A stretch of 64,000 bases of DNA, from contig NZ_JAUSRE010000018.1 in assembly GCF_030811655.1 (NCBI RefSeq), positions 1 to 64,000 of the forward strand, in the 5' to 3' direction. The notes below the pieces were generated by a model, which saw only the letters and a program-made list of their open reading frames with translations, ran no database searches and had not been told where the DNA came from. Origin of the DNA: Pseudarthrobacter enclensis (GTDB lineage Bacteria > Actinomycetota > Actinomycetes > Actinomycetales > Micrococcaceae). This document shows, piece after piece, positions 52,904-62,280 of this stretch; position 1 is the stretch's first letter; each line of letters begins with the position of its first letter. A program made the position numbers and the translations under genes.

Positions 52904-53857
52904 TCAGGACAGCGGGGCCGGGCCCAGTTCCTCGATGAGCTTCTGCATGGCCACGTACGCCTTGTTCCGGTAGGCCACCAGGGCTGCGGTGCGGTCGGCG
53001 GGGACGTCGAGGAAGCCGGAGCCGGTCTTGGTGCCAAGCTGGCCGGCGTCGACCTTTTCCTGGAGGATCTTCGGGGTGGCGAACCGCTCCGGGAAGCCGG
53101 TCTGCAGCGACTTGTAGCAGAAGGCGTACACGTCCAGGCCGGCCATGTCGGCGATGGCGAAGGGGCCGAAGAAGGGCAGGCGGAAGCCGAAGGTGGTGCG
53201 GACCAGGGTGTCCACGTCTTCGGCGCTGGCGATGCCTTCCTCCACCACCTGGGCAGCTTCGTGGAAGAGGGCGTACTGGAGCCGGTTCAGCACGAAGCCG
53301 GTGACGTCCTTGACGGTGGCGGTTTCCTTGCCGGTCTCCCCCACGATGGTGCGGGCGGCCTGGACGGTTGCCTCGGAGGTCCCTTCATGCGGGATGACTT
53401 CCACGCCGGGGATGAACGGGGCCGGGTTGGAGAAGTGGACGCCCAAGAAGCGCTCCGGGTTTTCCACTACCTCGGCCAGCTTGGCGATGGAGATGGTGGA
53501 GGTGTTGGAGCCGATGATGGCGTCAGGCCGGGCGGCGGCGCTGATGCGGCCCAGGGTGGCGTGCTTGATCTCGAGGACTTCCGGCACGGCCTCCTCGATG
53601 TGTTCGGCATCCGCCACTGCTTCTTCGATGTCCTTGGCGGCCCAGAGGTTTTCCTTGAGCAGGTCCGTGGCGTTGGCCGGGAAGAGGCCTGCCGCGACGA
53701 ACTCGTCGGATTCCTTCAGCAGCCGTTCGTAGTTGCTCTGGGCGATTTCGGCAGAGACGTCCGCCAGAGCCACACGGGCTCCGGCGAGTGCCAGGACCTG
53801 GGCGATTCCGCCGCCCATGTAACCGGAGCCGACGACGGCGATGTTGCGGGTGCTCAT
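52904..53857 (-). CDS. 3-hydroxyacyl-CoA/L-gulonate dehydrogenase family protein
   Basis: A 317-residue NAD-dependent enzyme of the 3HCDH family. It shows [17 protein letters not shown] (residues 10-26), SNTSTISI with conserved Ser and Asn, and [19 protein letters not shown] with the catalytic His. The C-terminal domain begins [16 protein letters not shown]. In this context, with no CoA or beta-oxidation genes, an L-gulonate 3-dehydrogenase-like role on a free sugar acid is more likely than fatty acid oxidation. Overlaps rpiB by four bases. Confidence 0.82.
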   Translation of the reverse strand: MSTRNIAVVGSGYMGGGIAQVLALAGARVALADVSAEIAQSNYERLLKESDEFVAAGLFPANATDLLKENLWAAKDIEEAVADAEHIEEAVPEVLEIKHATLGRISAAARPDAIIGSNTSTISIAKLAEVVENPERFLGVHFSNPAPFIPGVEVIPHEGTSEATVQAARTIVGETGKETATVKDVTGFVLNRLQYALFHEAAQVVEEGIASAEDVDTLVRTTFGFRLPFFGPFAIADMAGLDVYAFCYKSLQTGFPERFATPKILQEKVDAGQLGTKTGSGFLDVPADRTAALVAYRNKAYVAMQKLIEELGPAPLS

Positions 53858-54348
53858 TTGGTTTCAAGTCCTTCCGACGCGCCCTCATAGGAGCAGATGG
53901 CGTCTACTTTGGCCGCGGATGCGGAGTTTTCATCGAAGCGGTAGTTGAGCCATTCGCCCACCAGCTTCTTGGCAAGTTCCAGGCCGATGACGCGCTGGCC
54001 CATGGTCAGCACCTGTGCGTTGTTGGACAGCACCGAGCGTTCCACCGAGTAGCTGTCGTGCGCGGTAACGGCCCGGATGCCCGGGACCTTGTTGGCTGAA
54101 ATGGCGACGCCCAGCCCGGTTCCGCAGATCAGCAGGGCGCGGTCCGCTTCGCCGGCGGCCACCTTGCGGGCCGCGGCGACTGCCAGGTGGGGGTAGGCCG
54201 TGGTGTCGTCGGCGCCGACTCCCACGTCCTCCACCGAGGCAACGCGGGGGTCCGCCTCCAGCAGTTCACGCAGGGCGTTCTTGTATTCCACGCCGGCTTC
54301 GTCGTTGCCGACGACGATGCGCCAGCCCGGCTGGGATTGCTCAGTCAT
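53854..54348 (-). CDS. RpiB/LacAB family sugar-phosphate isomerase
   Basis: A 164-residue RpiB-type aldose-ketose phosphate isomerase. Catalytic Cys75 is in [16 protein letters not shown], with [24 protein letters not shown] carrying the phosphate-binding His and Arg. In tetritol pathways such enzymes (DerI/EryI) convert D-erythrulose 4-phosphate to D-erythrose 4-phosphate; ribose-5-phosphate isomerase is the other option. It lies 12 bases after the kinase gene. Confidence 0.85.
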   Translation of the reverse strand: MTEQSQPGWRIVVGNDEAGVEYKNALRELLEADPRVASVEDVGVGADDTTAYPHLAVAAARKVAAGEADRALLICGTGLGVAISANKVPGIRAVTAHDSYSVERSVLSNNAQVLTMGQRVIGLELAKKLVGEWLNYRFDENSASAAKVDAICSYEGASEGLETK

Positions 54349-54360
54349 GAGGGTTCTCCT

Positions 54361-56082
54361 TTAGTGGCTTTCGATGGTGGCGGCGTAGTCGGCTACCCTG
54401 CGGGCGATAAGGCCGAAGGACACGGCGCCGGGATCCGGGTGGCCCAGGCTCTTCTCTGCCAGAGGACGGGCGCGCCCCTTCTTCGGGCTGAGCGCGGCAG
54501 TCGCGTCAGCGGCCTCTGCCGCCGCCTCCGCTGCCGCACGAAGGCTGCCGGCCAGGCTGCCGCCGTCGTCAAGTGCCTTGGCGAAGGTGTCAGCGAAGGG
54601 AAGCAGCGCGTCCACCATGGTCTTGTCTCCGGCTTCGGCCTTGCCCAGGGTGACAATGGCGTCGCGAAGGGCGTTGACAGCCGCCGCTGCGTCTGCCGAT
54701 GTGTAGGAATCCTTGCTGCCCAGGGTCCTCCCGACGGCGGTGACGGCCGCGCCCCAGAGGGCACCGGAAGTACCGCCGGCACGTTCGGCCCATTGCTCCC
54801 CCGCCGCCGCGAGGAGTTCCTCAAGGCCGGCGCCAGCAGCGTGCGACTTTTCCGCGGCGGCAACGGCGGCGTCCACACCGCGGCGCATGCCGATGCCGTG
54901 GTCCCCGTCCCCGGCAATGGCGTCCAGCTTCCCGAGTGCCTCCTCATGTTCGACGACGACTGCCTGGGCTTCCTTCAGTGCGCCCACCGCGGTGGCGGCA
55001 AGGGCTGTCGAGGCGGCGGTCGCGTCGAGGGCGGGCGCGGTTGCCTCCTCCGCCAGGGACGCCACGGACCGTGCCTTGCGGGGCGCCAGGTTGCCTTTGC
55101 GGAAGGCGGGCGTGTCAGCCGGGGCGGACCAGAACTTCTCCAACTCATCGTCGAGCCAGAACAGCGTCAGGGACAGGCCGGACATGTCCAGGCTGGTGAC
55201 CAGCTCACCGCACTCGGGTTCCACGATTTCGAGTCCGGCCGCAGTCAACAGGGCCTCGATCCTGCCGAACAGCAGGAACAGTTCGTCATATTTGACCGTG
55301 CCGAGGCCGTTGAGGATCGGCACAACGCGGGTGCCTGCGTTTTCCGGCTTGTCCTTCAGCAGGCCGTCCACCAGCAGCCGGGCAAGCTCGCTGGCGGTGG
55401 GCAGCGGCTGCTCCGAGATGCCCGGTTCGCCGTGGATGCCAAGCCCCACGGACATCATGCCTTCGGGCACCGTGAACAACGGCTCCTCCGCTCCGGGAAG
55501 GGTGCAGCCGGCGAAGGCCACGCCAAGTGAGCGGGTGTGGTGGTTGGCCTTGACGGCGAGGCGCTCCACCTCGTCAAGGTCCAGCCCGGCCTCCGCTGCA
55601 GCTCCGGCCACCTTGAAGACCGTGAGGTCGCCGGCGATGCCGCGGCGCTTGCCGATTTCGCCGGGCGGAGCGCTGGCGATGTCATCGGTCACCAGGACCG
55701 TGCGGGTTTCGATGCCCTCGGCGTTCAGTTTGTCCTGTGCCTGGCCGAAGTGGAGGACGTCGCCGGCATAGTTGCCGTAGCTGAGCAGGACCCCGCCGCC
55801 GGCTTGGGAGGCCTTGGCCACCCGGTACACCTGGCCGGCGGAGGGGGAAGCGAACATGTTGCCGCAGGCACTTCCGGCAGCGAGCCCGGCTCCCACCAGG
55901 CCGGCAAAGGCCGGGTAGTGGCCGGAGCCGCCGCCGATGACCAACGCCACCTGGCCTGCGGGTGATTCGGTGGACCGGACGACACCGCCGTCAACGCGGG
56001 CCACGTACTGCCGGTTGGCGGCGACGAAGCCGTCGAGGGCGTCGTCTGCGAACTGCGCTGGATCGTCAAATATCTTTGTCAT
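54361..56082 (-). CDS. fused DhaK-DhaL dihydroxyacetone/erythrulose kinase
   Basis: A 573-residue ATP-dependent kinase. The DhaK domain (1-330) has VIGGGSGHYPAFAGLVGAGL and the substrate-binding His in NHHTRSLGVAF near 185. The DhaL domain (~365-573) has AIAGDGDHGIGMRRG near 389 and GGTSGALWGAAVTA. One-chain, ATP-using enzymes of this type include dihydroxyacetone kinase and the L- or D-erythrulose kinases LerK/DerK. Neighbouring isomerases for tetrulose phosphates favour erythrulose. It starts 36 bases after the TIM-barrel gene. Confidence 0.88.
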   Translation of the reverse strand: MTKIFDDPAQFADDALDGFVAANRQYVARVDGGVVRSTESPAGQVALVIGGGSGHYPAFAGLVGAGLAAGSACGNMFASPSAGQVYRVAKASQAGGGVLLSYGNYAGDVLHFGQAQDKLNAEGIETRTVLVTDDIASAPPGEIGKRRGIAGDLTVFKVAGAAAEAGLDLDEVERLAVKANHHTRSLGVAFAGCTLPGAEEPLFTVPEGMMSVGLGIHGEPGISEQPLPTASELARLLVDGLLKDKPENAGTRVVPILNGLGTVKYDELFLLFGRIEALLTAAGLEIVEPECGELVTSLDMSGLSLTLFWLDDELEKFWSAPADTPAFRKGNLAPRKARSVASLAEEATAPALDATAASTALAATAVGALKEAQAVVVEHEEALGKLDAIAGDGDHGIGMRRGVDAAVAAAEKSHAAGAGLEELLAAAGEQWAERAGGTSGALWGAAVTAVGRTLGSKDSYTSADAAAAVNALRDAIVTLGKAEAGDKTMVDALLPFADTFAKALDDGGSLAGSLRAAAEAAAEAADATAALSPKKGRARPLAEKSLGHPDPGAVSFGLIARRVADYAATIESH

Positions 56083-56118
56083 GATTCCTCGTTGAACCTG
56101 TGGGGATGGCTCTGCCGG

Positions 56119-57117
56119 TCAGCGTGCGGGGACAGCCGCGGGGGCCTGCCGCCCCTGGGCCACCAGGCTGGTGCCCAGGGCATAGCTGTCACGCTTGGGC
56201 AGGACCTGGCGCCGCAGGTAGTCCTGGTTGGCGGCCGTGACGCTCAGGCCGTCTCCGCCGTAGTGCTCGGTGCAGATGACGCCCTGGAAACCGACGGAAA
56301 GGGCGAACTGGAACGCCTCGCGGTAGCTGATGAGGCCGGATTCCATGGGGGCCGGGATGGCGACGTAGTGGTCGCGGGCCTGGTCCTCATCGCGGATGTA
56401 GTTCTTCACGTGCCAGTAGTTGGAGTACGGCAGCGTCTTGTGTACCAGTTCGCGCCAGTCCTCGATGGGACGGTGCAGGCGGATCAGGTTGCCCAGGTCC
56501 GGGTTCAGCCCGACGTTGGGCAGATCGATGTCCTGGACCAGCTGCACCGAGGAGTCCCCCGTTCCCAGATAGGTGTCCTCATACATCTCCAGCGACACCA
56601 GGAGCCCGAGTTCAGCCGCGTGCTTGCCTACTTCGCGGATGCGGCTTACGGCGTTGTTCCACGCCTCCTTGTCCCCCACCGGGTCCTTGTGGCCCTCAAC
56701 CGTCCAGAACCAGAGCTGCTTCTGCTGCTCCGGGGTGATGGCCTGGTGCAGTCCGATCGAGACAACCTCGCAGCCGAGCTGGGCTGCGGCCTCCAGGGTG
56801 CGGTGGGTGTAGGCGAGGTTCTCTTCCCAGCGGCCTTCTTCGATCACGCTGCGGCGGATGGCGGAGATGGAGGGAAGGCCAAGGCCGGCGGCGGTTGCGG
56901 CAGCCTTCAGCTCGTCAAGCCGGCTGCTGGAGAGGTCACCGGGGCGGACCCAGCTGTCGGTGAGGTCGGCATTGGTGAAACCGGCGTCAGCCACCTCCTC
57001 GAAGACCTGCTGCCAGTCGCTGGCGGGGGCCTGCTGGGCGGTTGTCCCATCGGCCCGGGTCCCCGGGAACTGCAGCAGGGCAGCGGCGATGGGCCAGTTT
57101 TCGGCGGTGTACGGCAT
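56119..57117 (-). CDS. sugar phosphate isomerase/epimerase-like TIM barrel
   Basis: A 332-residue AP-endonuclease-2-like barrel, first gene of the operon. Metal-ligand candidates are in VSIGLHQAI, LVSLEMYEDTYL, NPDLGNLIRLHRP and ICTEHYGGDG. Family members include isomerases, dehydratases and decarboxylases of sugar acids (for example the 3-oxo-isoapionate decarboxylase OiaC, cited from memory). With a 3-dehydrogenase-like gene nearby, decarboxylation of a 3-oxo sugar acid to erythrulose is a good hypothesis. ATG at 57117 follows GGAG; the palindrome at 57144-57153 lies just upstream. Confidence 0.78.
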   Translation of the reverse strand: MPYTAENWPIAAALLQFPGTRADGTTAQQAPASDWQQVFEEVADAGFTNADLTDSWVRPGDLSSSRLDELKAAATAAGLGLPSISAIRRSVIEEGRWEENLAYTHRTLEAAAQLGCEVVSIGLHQAITPEQQKQLWFWTVEGHKDPVGDKEAWNNAVSRIREVGKHAAELGLLVSLEMYEDTYLGTGDSSVQLVQDIDLPNVGLNPDLGNLIRLHRPIEDWRELVHKTLPYSNYWHVKNYIRDEDQARDHYVAIPAPMESGLISYREAFQFALSVGFQGVICTEHYGGDGLSVTAANQDYLRRQVLPKRDSYALGTSLVAQGRQAPAAVPAR

Positions 57118-57143
57118 TGTCACTCCAGATCTAGAATCGCATT

Positions 57144-57153
57144 TCCTATAGGA
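57144..57153. promoter_or_regulatory. palindromic operator TCCTATAGGA
   Basis: A perfect 10-bp palindrome 27-36 bases before the first gene of the C4 operon. Most of it (TCCTATAG) recurs at 57959-57966, just before the gene of the FadR-type GntR regulator. Confidence 0.6.
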
Positions 57154-57261
57154 TCTACGTTGCTTGCGGCCCATGTCAAGGGGTTGAGGGTAATTCCTGC
57201 CCTGATAAATGGGCGAACGGAAGGGTTGCGCCAGGGCCGGCAGTGCCCTGGCGTGCTGGTG

Positions 57262-57951
57262 CTAGCTGCGCACTTCGCTGTCGTGCTGCGAGCGCTGCTT
57301 GACGCCCTCAATGTGGTCGATCATCTTCTGTCGCGCCAGCTCGGCGTCGCCGGACTCGAAGGCCCTGAGGATCTCGGTGTGCTCGGCGATGGCGTAGTCG
57401 GCATCAGTGACGCCCAGCCCGCCGAAGAAACGGAAACGCTGGACCTGTCCGCCCAGGGCGTTGTAGGCGGACAGCAGGAACTGGTTATCGGCTGATTCGG
57501 CGATGAGCCGGTGAAACCGTTCGTCGGCTTCCCAATAGGCGCGGAACTCGGCAAAGGACGGACCCCGTGGGGCGGCCTTCAGGTCCTCGATGGCCTGCTC
57601 CAGCTGACCGGTCAGTTGCTGGTCCGCGTGCTTGCAGGCCATGAATGCGTTGGCGGGCTCGATGACCAGCCGCGCGTCCATCAGGTCGGCCAGCTCGTCA
57701 GGGGTGAACAGCGGTGCCACCCGGTAACCGCGCAGGGCCATCCTCCGGACCATCCCGGTGGCTTCCAGCCGGGCGAGGGCCTCGCGGACGGGCGTCGGGG
57801 AGACGTCCAGTTCCCTGGCCATCCCGTCAATGCTGACGGGAGTGCCGGCCTCCAGCCTGCCGTCCATCAGGGCAACAAGCAGCGCCTCATAGACGTGGTC
57901 GGCGAGGACCTGCCTGCTCACGCCGCCGGAGGCCTGGTTCTTGGTTGCCAT
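57262..57951 (-). CDS. GntR family (FCD domain) regulator
   Basis: A 229-residue FadR-subfamily regulator. A winged helix (residues 15-75; HVYEALLVALMDGRLEAGTPVSIDGMARELDVSPTPVREALARLEATG) is followed by an FCD ligand domain with likely metal ligands (DARLVIEPANAFMACKH, ADERFHRLIAESADN). FCD regulators often sense sugar acids or other carboxylates. It lies upstream of the C4 operon in the same direction. The shared TCCTATAG sites before this gene and at 57144-57153 suggest that it controls both. Confidence 0.88.
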   Translation of the reverse strand: MATKNQASGGVSRQVLADHVYEALLVALMDGRLEAGTPVSIDGMARELDVSPTPVREALARLEATGMVRRMALRGYRVAPLFTPDELADLMDARLVIEPANAFMACKHADQQLTGQLEQAIEDLKAAPRGPSFAEFRAYWEADERFHRLIAESADNQFLLSAYNALGGQVQRFRFFGGLGVTDADYAIAEHTEILRAFESGDAELARQKMIDHIEGVKQRSQHDSEVRS

Positions 57952-57958
57952 GTAGAAA

Positions 57959-57966
57959 TCCTATAG
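57959..57966. promoter_or_regulatory. partial copy of the TCCTATAGGA operator
   Basis: TCCTATAG eight bases upstream of the GntR start codon, matching eight of ten bases of the palindrome at 57144-57153. It suggests autoregulation. Confidence 0.45.
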
Positions 57967-58054
57967 CCGGTATACGCGCCGGAACGCGAGTGTGAAGCCC
58001 CTCCCGGGTGCCGTGCGGCCGGTGAGCCGCACGGCACCTTGGGCGTGGCGTCCG

Positions 58055-58831
58055 TCAGGAAACCTGCAGGCCGCCGTTGATGTCGTAGGTAGCGGCAGTG
58101 ATGTAGCCGGCATCCTCGCCCAGCAGGAACGCGATCAGCGCCGCCACTTCCTCCCGGGTACCCACCCGGCCCATCATGATTCCCTCGGACATTTGGGCTT
58201 TGCGCTCGTCGGTCAGAGTTCCGCCCATAATGTCGGTGTCGATGGGGCCCGGGGCGATGGCGTTCACGGTGATGTTGTGTTCACCCACTTCGCGGGCCAG
58301 GGCACGGGTGAAGCCGAGGATGCCGGCCTTGGAGGCGCTGTAGGCCACCTTGGAGTAGGTGCCACCGCCACGCTGGGCCGAGATGGAGGAGATGCTGACG
58401 ATCCTCCCGAGTTCATGCTCGATCATCCCCTTGAGGACACGCTGCGATACAACGAACGTGCCGCGCATGTTGATGGCGAAGACCTTGTCCCATTCCGCCA
58501 CGGTGGTTTCCATGAAGGGTGTGGGCGAACTGATCCCCGCAAGGTTCACCAGTCCGACGATCGGCGGAAGCGACTGCTCGATCTCCGTGATGGCGCGGTC
58601 TACGGATGCCTCGTCCGAGACGTCCGCACCCACGCCAATTGCCTTAACCGCCCGGTTGGCGCCGATTTCTGCGGCAGCGGCTTTGGCGTCTTCCGCGTTG
58701 ATATCGAGGATGGCGATGGACCAGCCTTCGCTGGCCAGGCGGTCGGCGGTGGCGCGGCCGATGCCGCGGGCCGAGGCCGCCCCGGTCAGGACCGCGGTGC
58801 GCTCTGCGGGGAAGGTGTGCTGTGTAGTCAT
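58055..58831 (-). CDS. short-chain dehydrogenase/reductase, paralogue
   Basis: A 258-residue classical SDR: TGAASARGIGRATADRLA at the cofactor site, NLAG, and YSASK as catalytic Tyr/Lys. It shares long stretches with the SDR 52089-52856, such as SAQRGGGT and GPIDTDIMGGTL, so the two are paralogues. It lies ten bases after the MFS gene 58841-60190. Probably oxidises a related polyol or sugar acid. Confidence 0.88.
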   Translation of the reverse strand: MTTQHTFPAERTAVLTGAASARGIGRATADRLASEGWSIAILDINAEDAKAAAAEIGANRAVKAIGVGADVSDEASVDRAITEIEQSLPPIVGLVNLAGISSPTPFMETTVAEWDKVFAINMRGTFVVSQRVLKGMIEHELGRIVSISSISAQRGGGTYSKVAYSASKAGILGFTRALAREVGEHNITVNAIAPGPIDTDIMGGTLTDERKAQMSEGIMMGRVGTREEVAALIAFLLGEDAGYITAATYDINGGLQVS

Positions 58832-58840
58832 TGCTTTGTC

Positions 58841-60190
58841 CTAGTGGGTTTCGGCGGCAGGAACGGTGGCTCCGGGTGCGGAGACGCCTTCGGGCCGCTT
58901 GCGTGCATAAAGGTAGGTTGCGGCTGCGGTGACCGCCAGGCAGGCGGCCAGGAAGACCAGGCCGGTCTGGCTGTTCCCCGTGGCGTCCTTGAGAATGCCC
59001 ACAATGTAGGGCGCCACGAAGCCGCCCAGGTTGCCGAGGGAGTTGACCATGGCAAGGCCGGCTGCAGCTGCGGCACCGGTCAGGGCCGCGGAGGGCATGG
59101 CCAGGAAGGGCGCGATCGCGGAGTAGATTCCCATGGCCGCCAGGGTCAGGAAGACCATGGCGAGCACTGCGTTGACCGGGAGCAGGAAGCCGGCGCCCAG
59201 GAGGCCGACGGCGGCCAGCACCATGCTCATGCTGGCGTGCCAGACGCGGTTGCCGGTACGGTCGGAGCGCTTGCTCCAGAAGTAGACGAACACCGCAGCG
59301 ATTGCGTATGGGATGAAGACGATGAACCCCACCTGGGTTGAGTCGAACTTTCCAAGCGCCTTGACGATGGTGGGCAGCCAGAGGCCGAGGCCGTAGATGC
59401 CGCACACGAGGCCGAAGTACAGCGCCGAGTAGGCGATCGTGCGGGGGTCCTTCAGGCCTGCGAGGAAGTTGTGGTTCCCGGCCTTCTGCTTGTGGGCCAA
59501 CTCCTCGCTCATTGTGGTGGACAGCCATTCGCGCTCTTCCGGCGTGAGCCACTTGGCGTGCTCGGGCCGGTCCGTCATGACAAACGGGGTAATGATGCCC
59601 AGCACGATCGCCGGGATGCCCTCAAGGATGTACAGCCACTGCCATCCGTGCAGGCCGGCCACCCCCTCAAGATTCAGGAGCATGCCGGAGACGGGAGCAC
59701 CCAGGGCGTTGGAGATGGGCTGGGCAAGGATGAAGATGCCCAGTACGGTGACGCGCTGCGCTGCCGGGAACCACAGGGTCAGGTAGAAGAGGATCGCAGG
59801 GAAGAAGCCGGCTTCTGCGGCGCCAAGGAGGAAGCGGATGACGTAGAAGGTGGCCTCGCCGTTCACCAGGAACATGGCCGTGGCAAAGATGCCCCAGCTG
59901 ATCAGGATGCGGGCGATCCACTTGCGGGCACCAAAGCGGTACATGCCGCCGTTGCTGGGGATTTCCAGCAGTGCATAGCCCAGGAAGAAGATGCCTGCGC
60001 CCAGTCCGTAGGCGGCTTCTGTGATGCCGATGTCGCCCTGCATGCCGAGCTTGGCGAAACCGACATTGTTCCGGTCAAGGTAGGCGACGAAGTACAGCAG
60101 GACGATCAGGGGCATGAGCCTCCGGCGGACCTTGCGGAGGGTTGCCTCGCCGAGCTCGCTGAGGACGGGCGCGGCGGCACGGGAACTCAT
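58841..60190 (-). CDS. MFS permease, anion:cation symporter family, paralogue
   Basis: A 449-residue, 12-helix ACS-type transporter (AYLDRNNVGFAKLGMQGDIG; RFLLGAAEAGFFPAILFYLTLWFP). It resembles the permease 50641-51987 in sequence, length and partner gene, indicating duplication of a permease-SDR module. Uptake of a sugar acid or related compound is likely. It is the first gene of a two-gene unit with the SDR, behind the operator-like repeats at 60280-60297. Confidence 0.88.
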   Translation of the reverse strand: MSSRAAAPVLSELGEATLRKVRRRLMPLIVLLYFVAYLDRNNVGFAKLGMQGDIGITEAAYGLGAGIFFLGYALLEIPSNGGMYRFGARKWIARILISWGIFATAMFLVNGEATFYVIRFLLGAAEAGFFPAILFYLTLWFPAAQRVTVLGIFILAQPISNALGAPVSGMLLNLEGVAGLHGWQWLYILEGIPAIVLGIITPFVMTDRPEHAKWLTPEEREWLSTTMSEELAHKQKAGNHNFLAGLKDPRTIAYSALYFGLVCGIYGLGLWLPTIVKALGKFDSTQVGFIVFIPYAIAAVFVYFWSKRSDRTGNRVWHASMSMVLAAVGLLGAGFLLPVNAVLAMVFLTLAAMGIYSAIAPFLAMPSAALTGAAAAAGLAMVNSLGNLGGFVAPYIVGILKDATGNSQTGLVFLAACLAVTAAATYLYARKRPEGVSAPGATVPAAETH

Positions 60191-60279
60191 CGCGGGCCTC
60201 CGGCAGTGATGTGGGGACCCTCAAAAAGGGAATGCGCGCGCATGAAGACTCCTTTGGCTGGCGGCATTAGATGGGGATT

Positions 60280-60297
60280 CTGATATCAGATGTCTGA
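60280..60297. promoter_or_regulatory. overlapping palindromes before the second MFS-SDR unit
   Basis: CTGATATCAG (60280-60289) overlaps TCAGA-TG-TCTGA (60286-60297), followed by another TGTCTGA. They lie about 90 bases before the MFS start and are a likely site for the GntR regulator 60415-61146. Confidence 0.5.
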
Positions 60298-60414
60298 TGT
60301 CTGACTGAGATTTTAGTCACAGCGCAGCGCGAGCGTCAACACAGGGGGTGGGGCGTCCCTCAGGAGGTCTGCCCTCGGAGCGCCGTGAGCCGACAGGGAC
60401 GCGGCTCAGGCCGT

Positions 60415-61146
60415 TCAGCGGGCAGTGGTACCGGTACGGCTGGACATGGCAAGGAACTGCTCGTAGTCCTCGAAGGTCTGGGTGATATGGGCGTCCATGG
60501 CGGAGCGGGCCGTGGCAGGATCACCCGCGGCGATGGCCGCCAGGACCATTTTGTGGTGGTGGATGGCATGGCGCTGCACGTCCGGGAACGCGGAGGTCTC
60601 GCGCCGCATGGCATAAAGCAGGGTTGAGAGCTGGCCGAGCAGTGCGGGCACAAACGGGTTGCCGGAGGCGCGCAGCACCGTGTCGTGGAAGGCGATGTCG
60701 GCCACGGTCAGCGCATCGACGTCCCCGGCGTGGTGTGCCGCCTCCATTTGCTCGACACTCTCCTGCAGGGCGGTCAGGTCCGCCGGGCGATGACGCGAGG
60801 CGGCCAGTTCAGCTGCCCCGGTCTCCACCATGCGGCGGACCTCCAGCAACCGAAGGGCCACTTGGTCGGAAGCCACTCCCCTGGAGGCGGCGCGCATGAT
60901 GGCATCCAGCCCGGTCCAGCGTTCAGGCGGATTGACGAACGTGCCCAGGCCGCGCTTCACGTACACAACGTCCTGGGCTTTCAGTACATTCATCGCCTCC
61001 CGGGCCGTCAGCCTGCTGACACCGGATTCCTTTGCGATGTCAGCCTCGGGCGGCAGGGCGTCGTCGGCCTTAATCTCGCCGCTCAGGATGTGCTCCAGCA
61101 CCTTGTCCACGACGGCGTCGACCAGGGTGGGTCGCTTTGCTGCCAT
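60415..61146 (-). CDS. GntR family (FCD domain) regulator
   Basis: A 243-residue FadR-type regulator: winged helix at residues 5-70 (VVDKVLEHILSGEIKADDALPPEADIAKESGVSRLTAREAMNVLKAQ), then an FCD domain with the usual Asp/His positions (DIAFHDTVLRASGN, HHHKMVLAAI). ATG at 61146 has AGGGGA at good spacing; an ATG six bases upstream is too close to it. It lies upstream of the MFS-SDR unit in the same direction and probably controls it. Confidence 0.88.
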   Translation of the reverse strand: MAAKRPTLVDAVVDKVLEHILSGEIKADDALPPEADIAKESGVSRLTAREAMNVLKAQDVVYVKRGLGTFVNPPERWTGLDAIMRAASRGVASDQVALRLLEVRRMVETGAAELAASRHRPADLTALQESVEQMEAAHHAGDVDALTVADIAFHDTVLRASGNPFVPALLGQLSTLLYAMRRETSAFPDVQRHAIHHHKMVLAAIAAGDPATARSAMDAHITQTFEDYEQFLAMSSRTGTTAR

Positions 61147-61265
61147 CGTCATTCCCCTGCCTGCGCGCCCACGGCGCCGTGATTTTCCTTCCCCAACATT
61201 ACTCGACATGGTTGGGCCCACGCCGCCGGGCCGCCGTCGTGCTTTCAACGGTGGGTTAAACAACG

Positions 61266-61323
61266 AACGCGGGGCCACCCCGGCCCGTCCCATCGAATGG
61301 GCCGGAGGGGGTAACCCCGCGTT
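61266..61323 (-). terminator. branched hairpin terminator after sucD
   Basis: AACGCGGGG (61266-61274) pairs with CCCCGCGTT (61315-61323), enclosing CCGGCCC/GGGCCGG (61280-61286 with 61299-61305) and CCCAT/ATGGG. It lies 44 bases past the sucD stop, between it and the upstream end of the GntR gene. Confidence 0.65.
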
Positions 61324-61366
61324 GCGCGGTCTCTCTCATAGCGCCGTTGCCAAAGGCGCGGTGTTG

Positions 61367-62269
<903 letters not shown>

Positions 62270-62280
62270 GGTGCGTCCCT

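Noticed and set aside
52904..53857. Fatty acid beta-oxidation function for the 3HCDH-family gene
   Set aside because: No thiolase, hydratase or acyl-CoA gene is near, and its partners are sugar kinases and isomerases.
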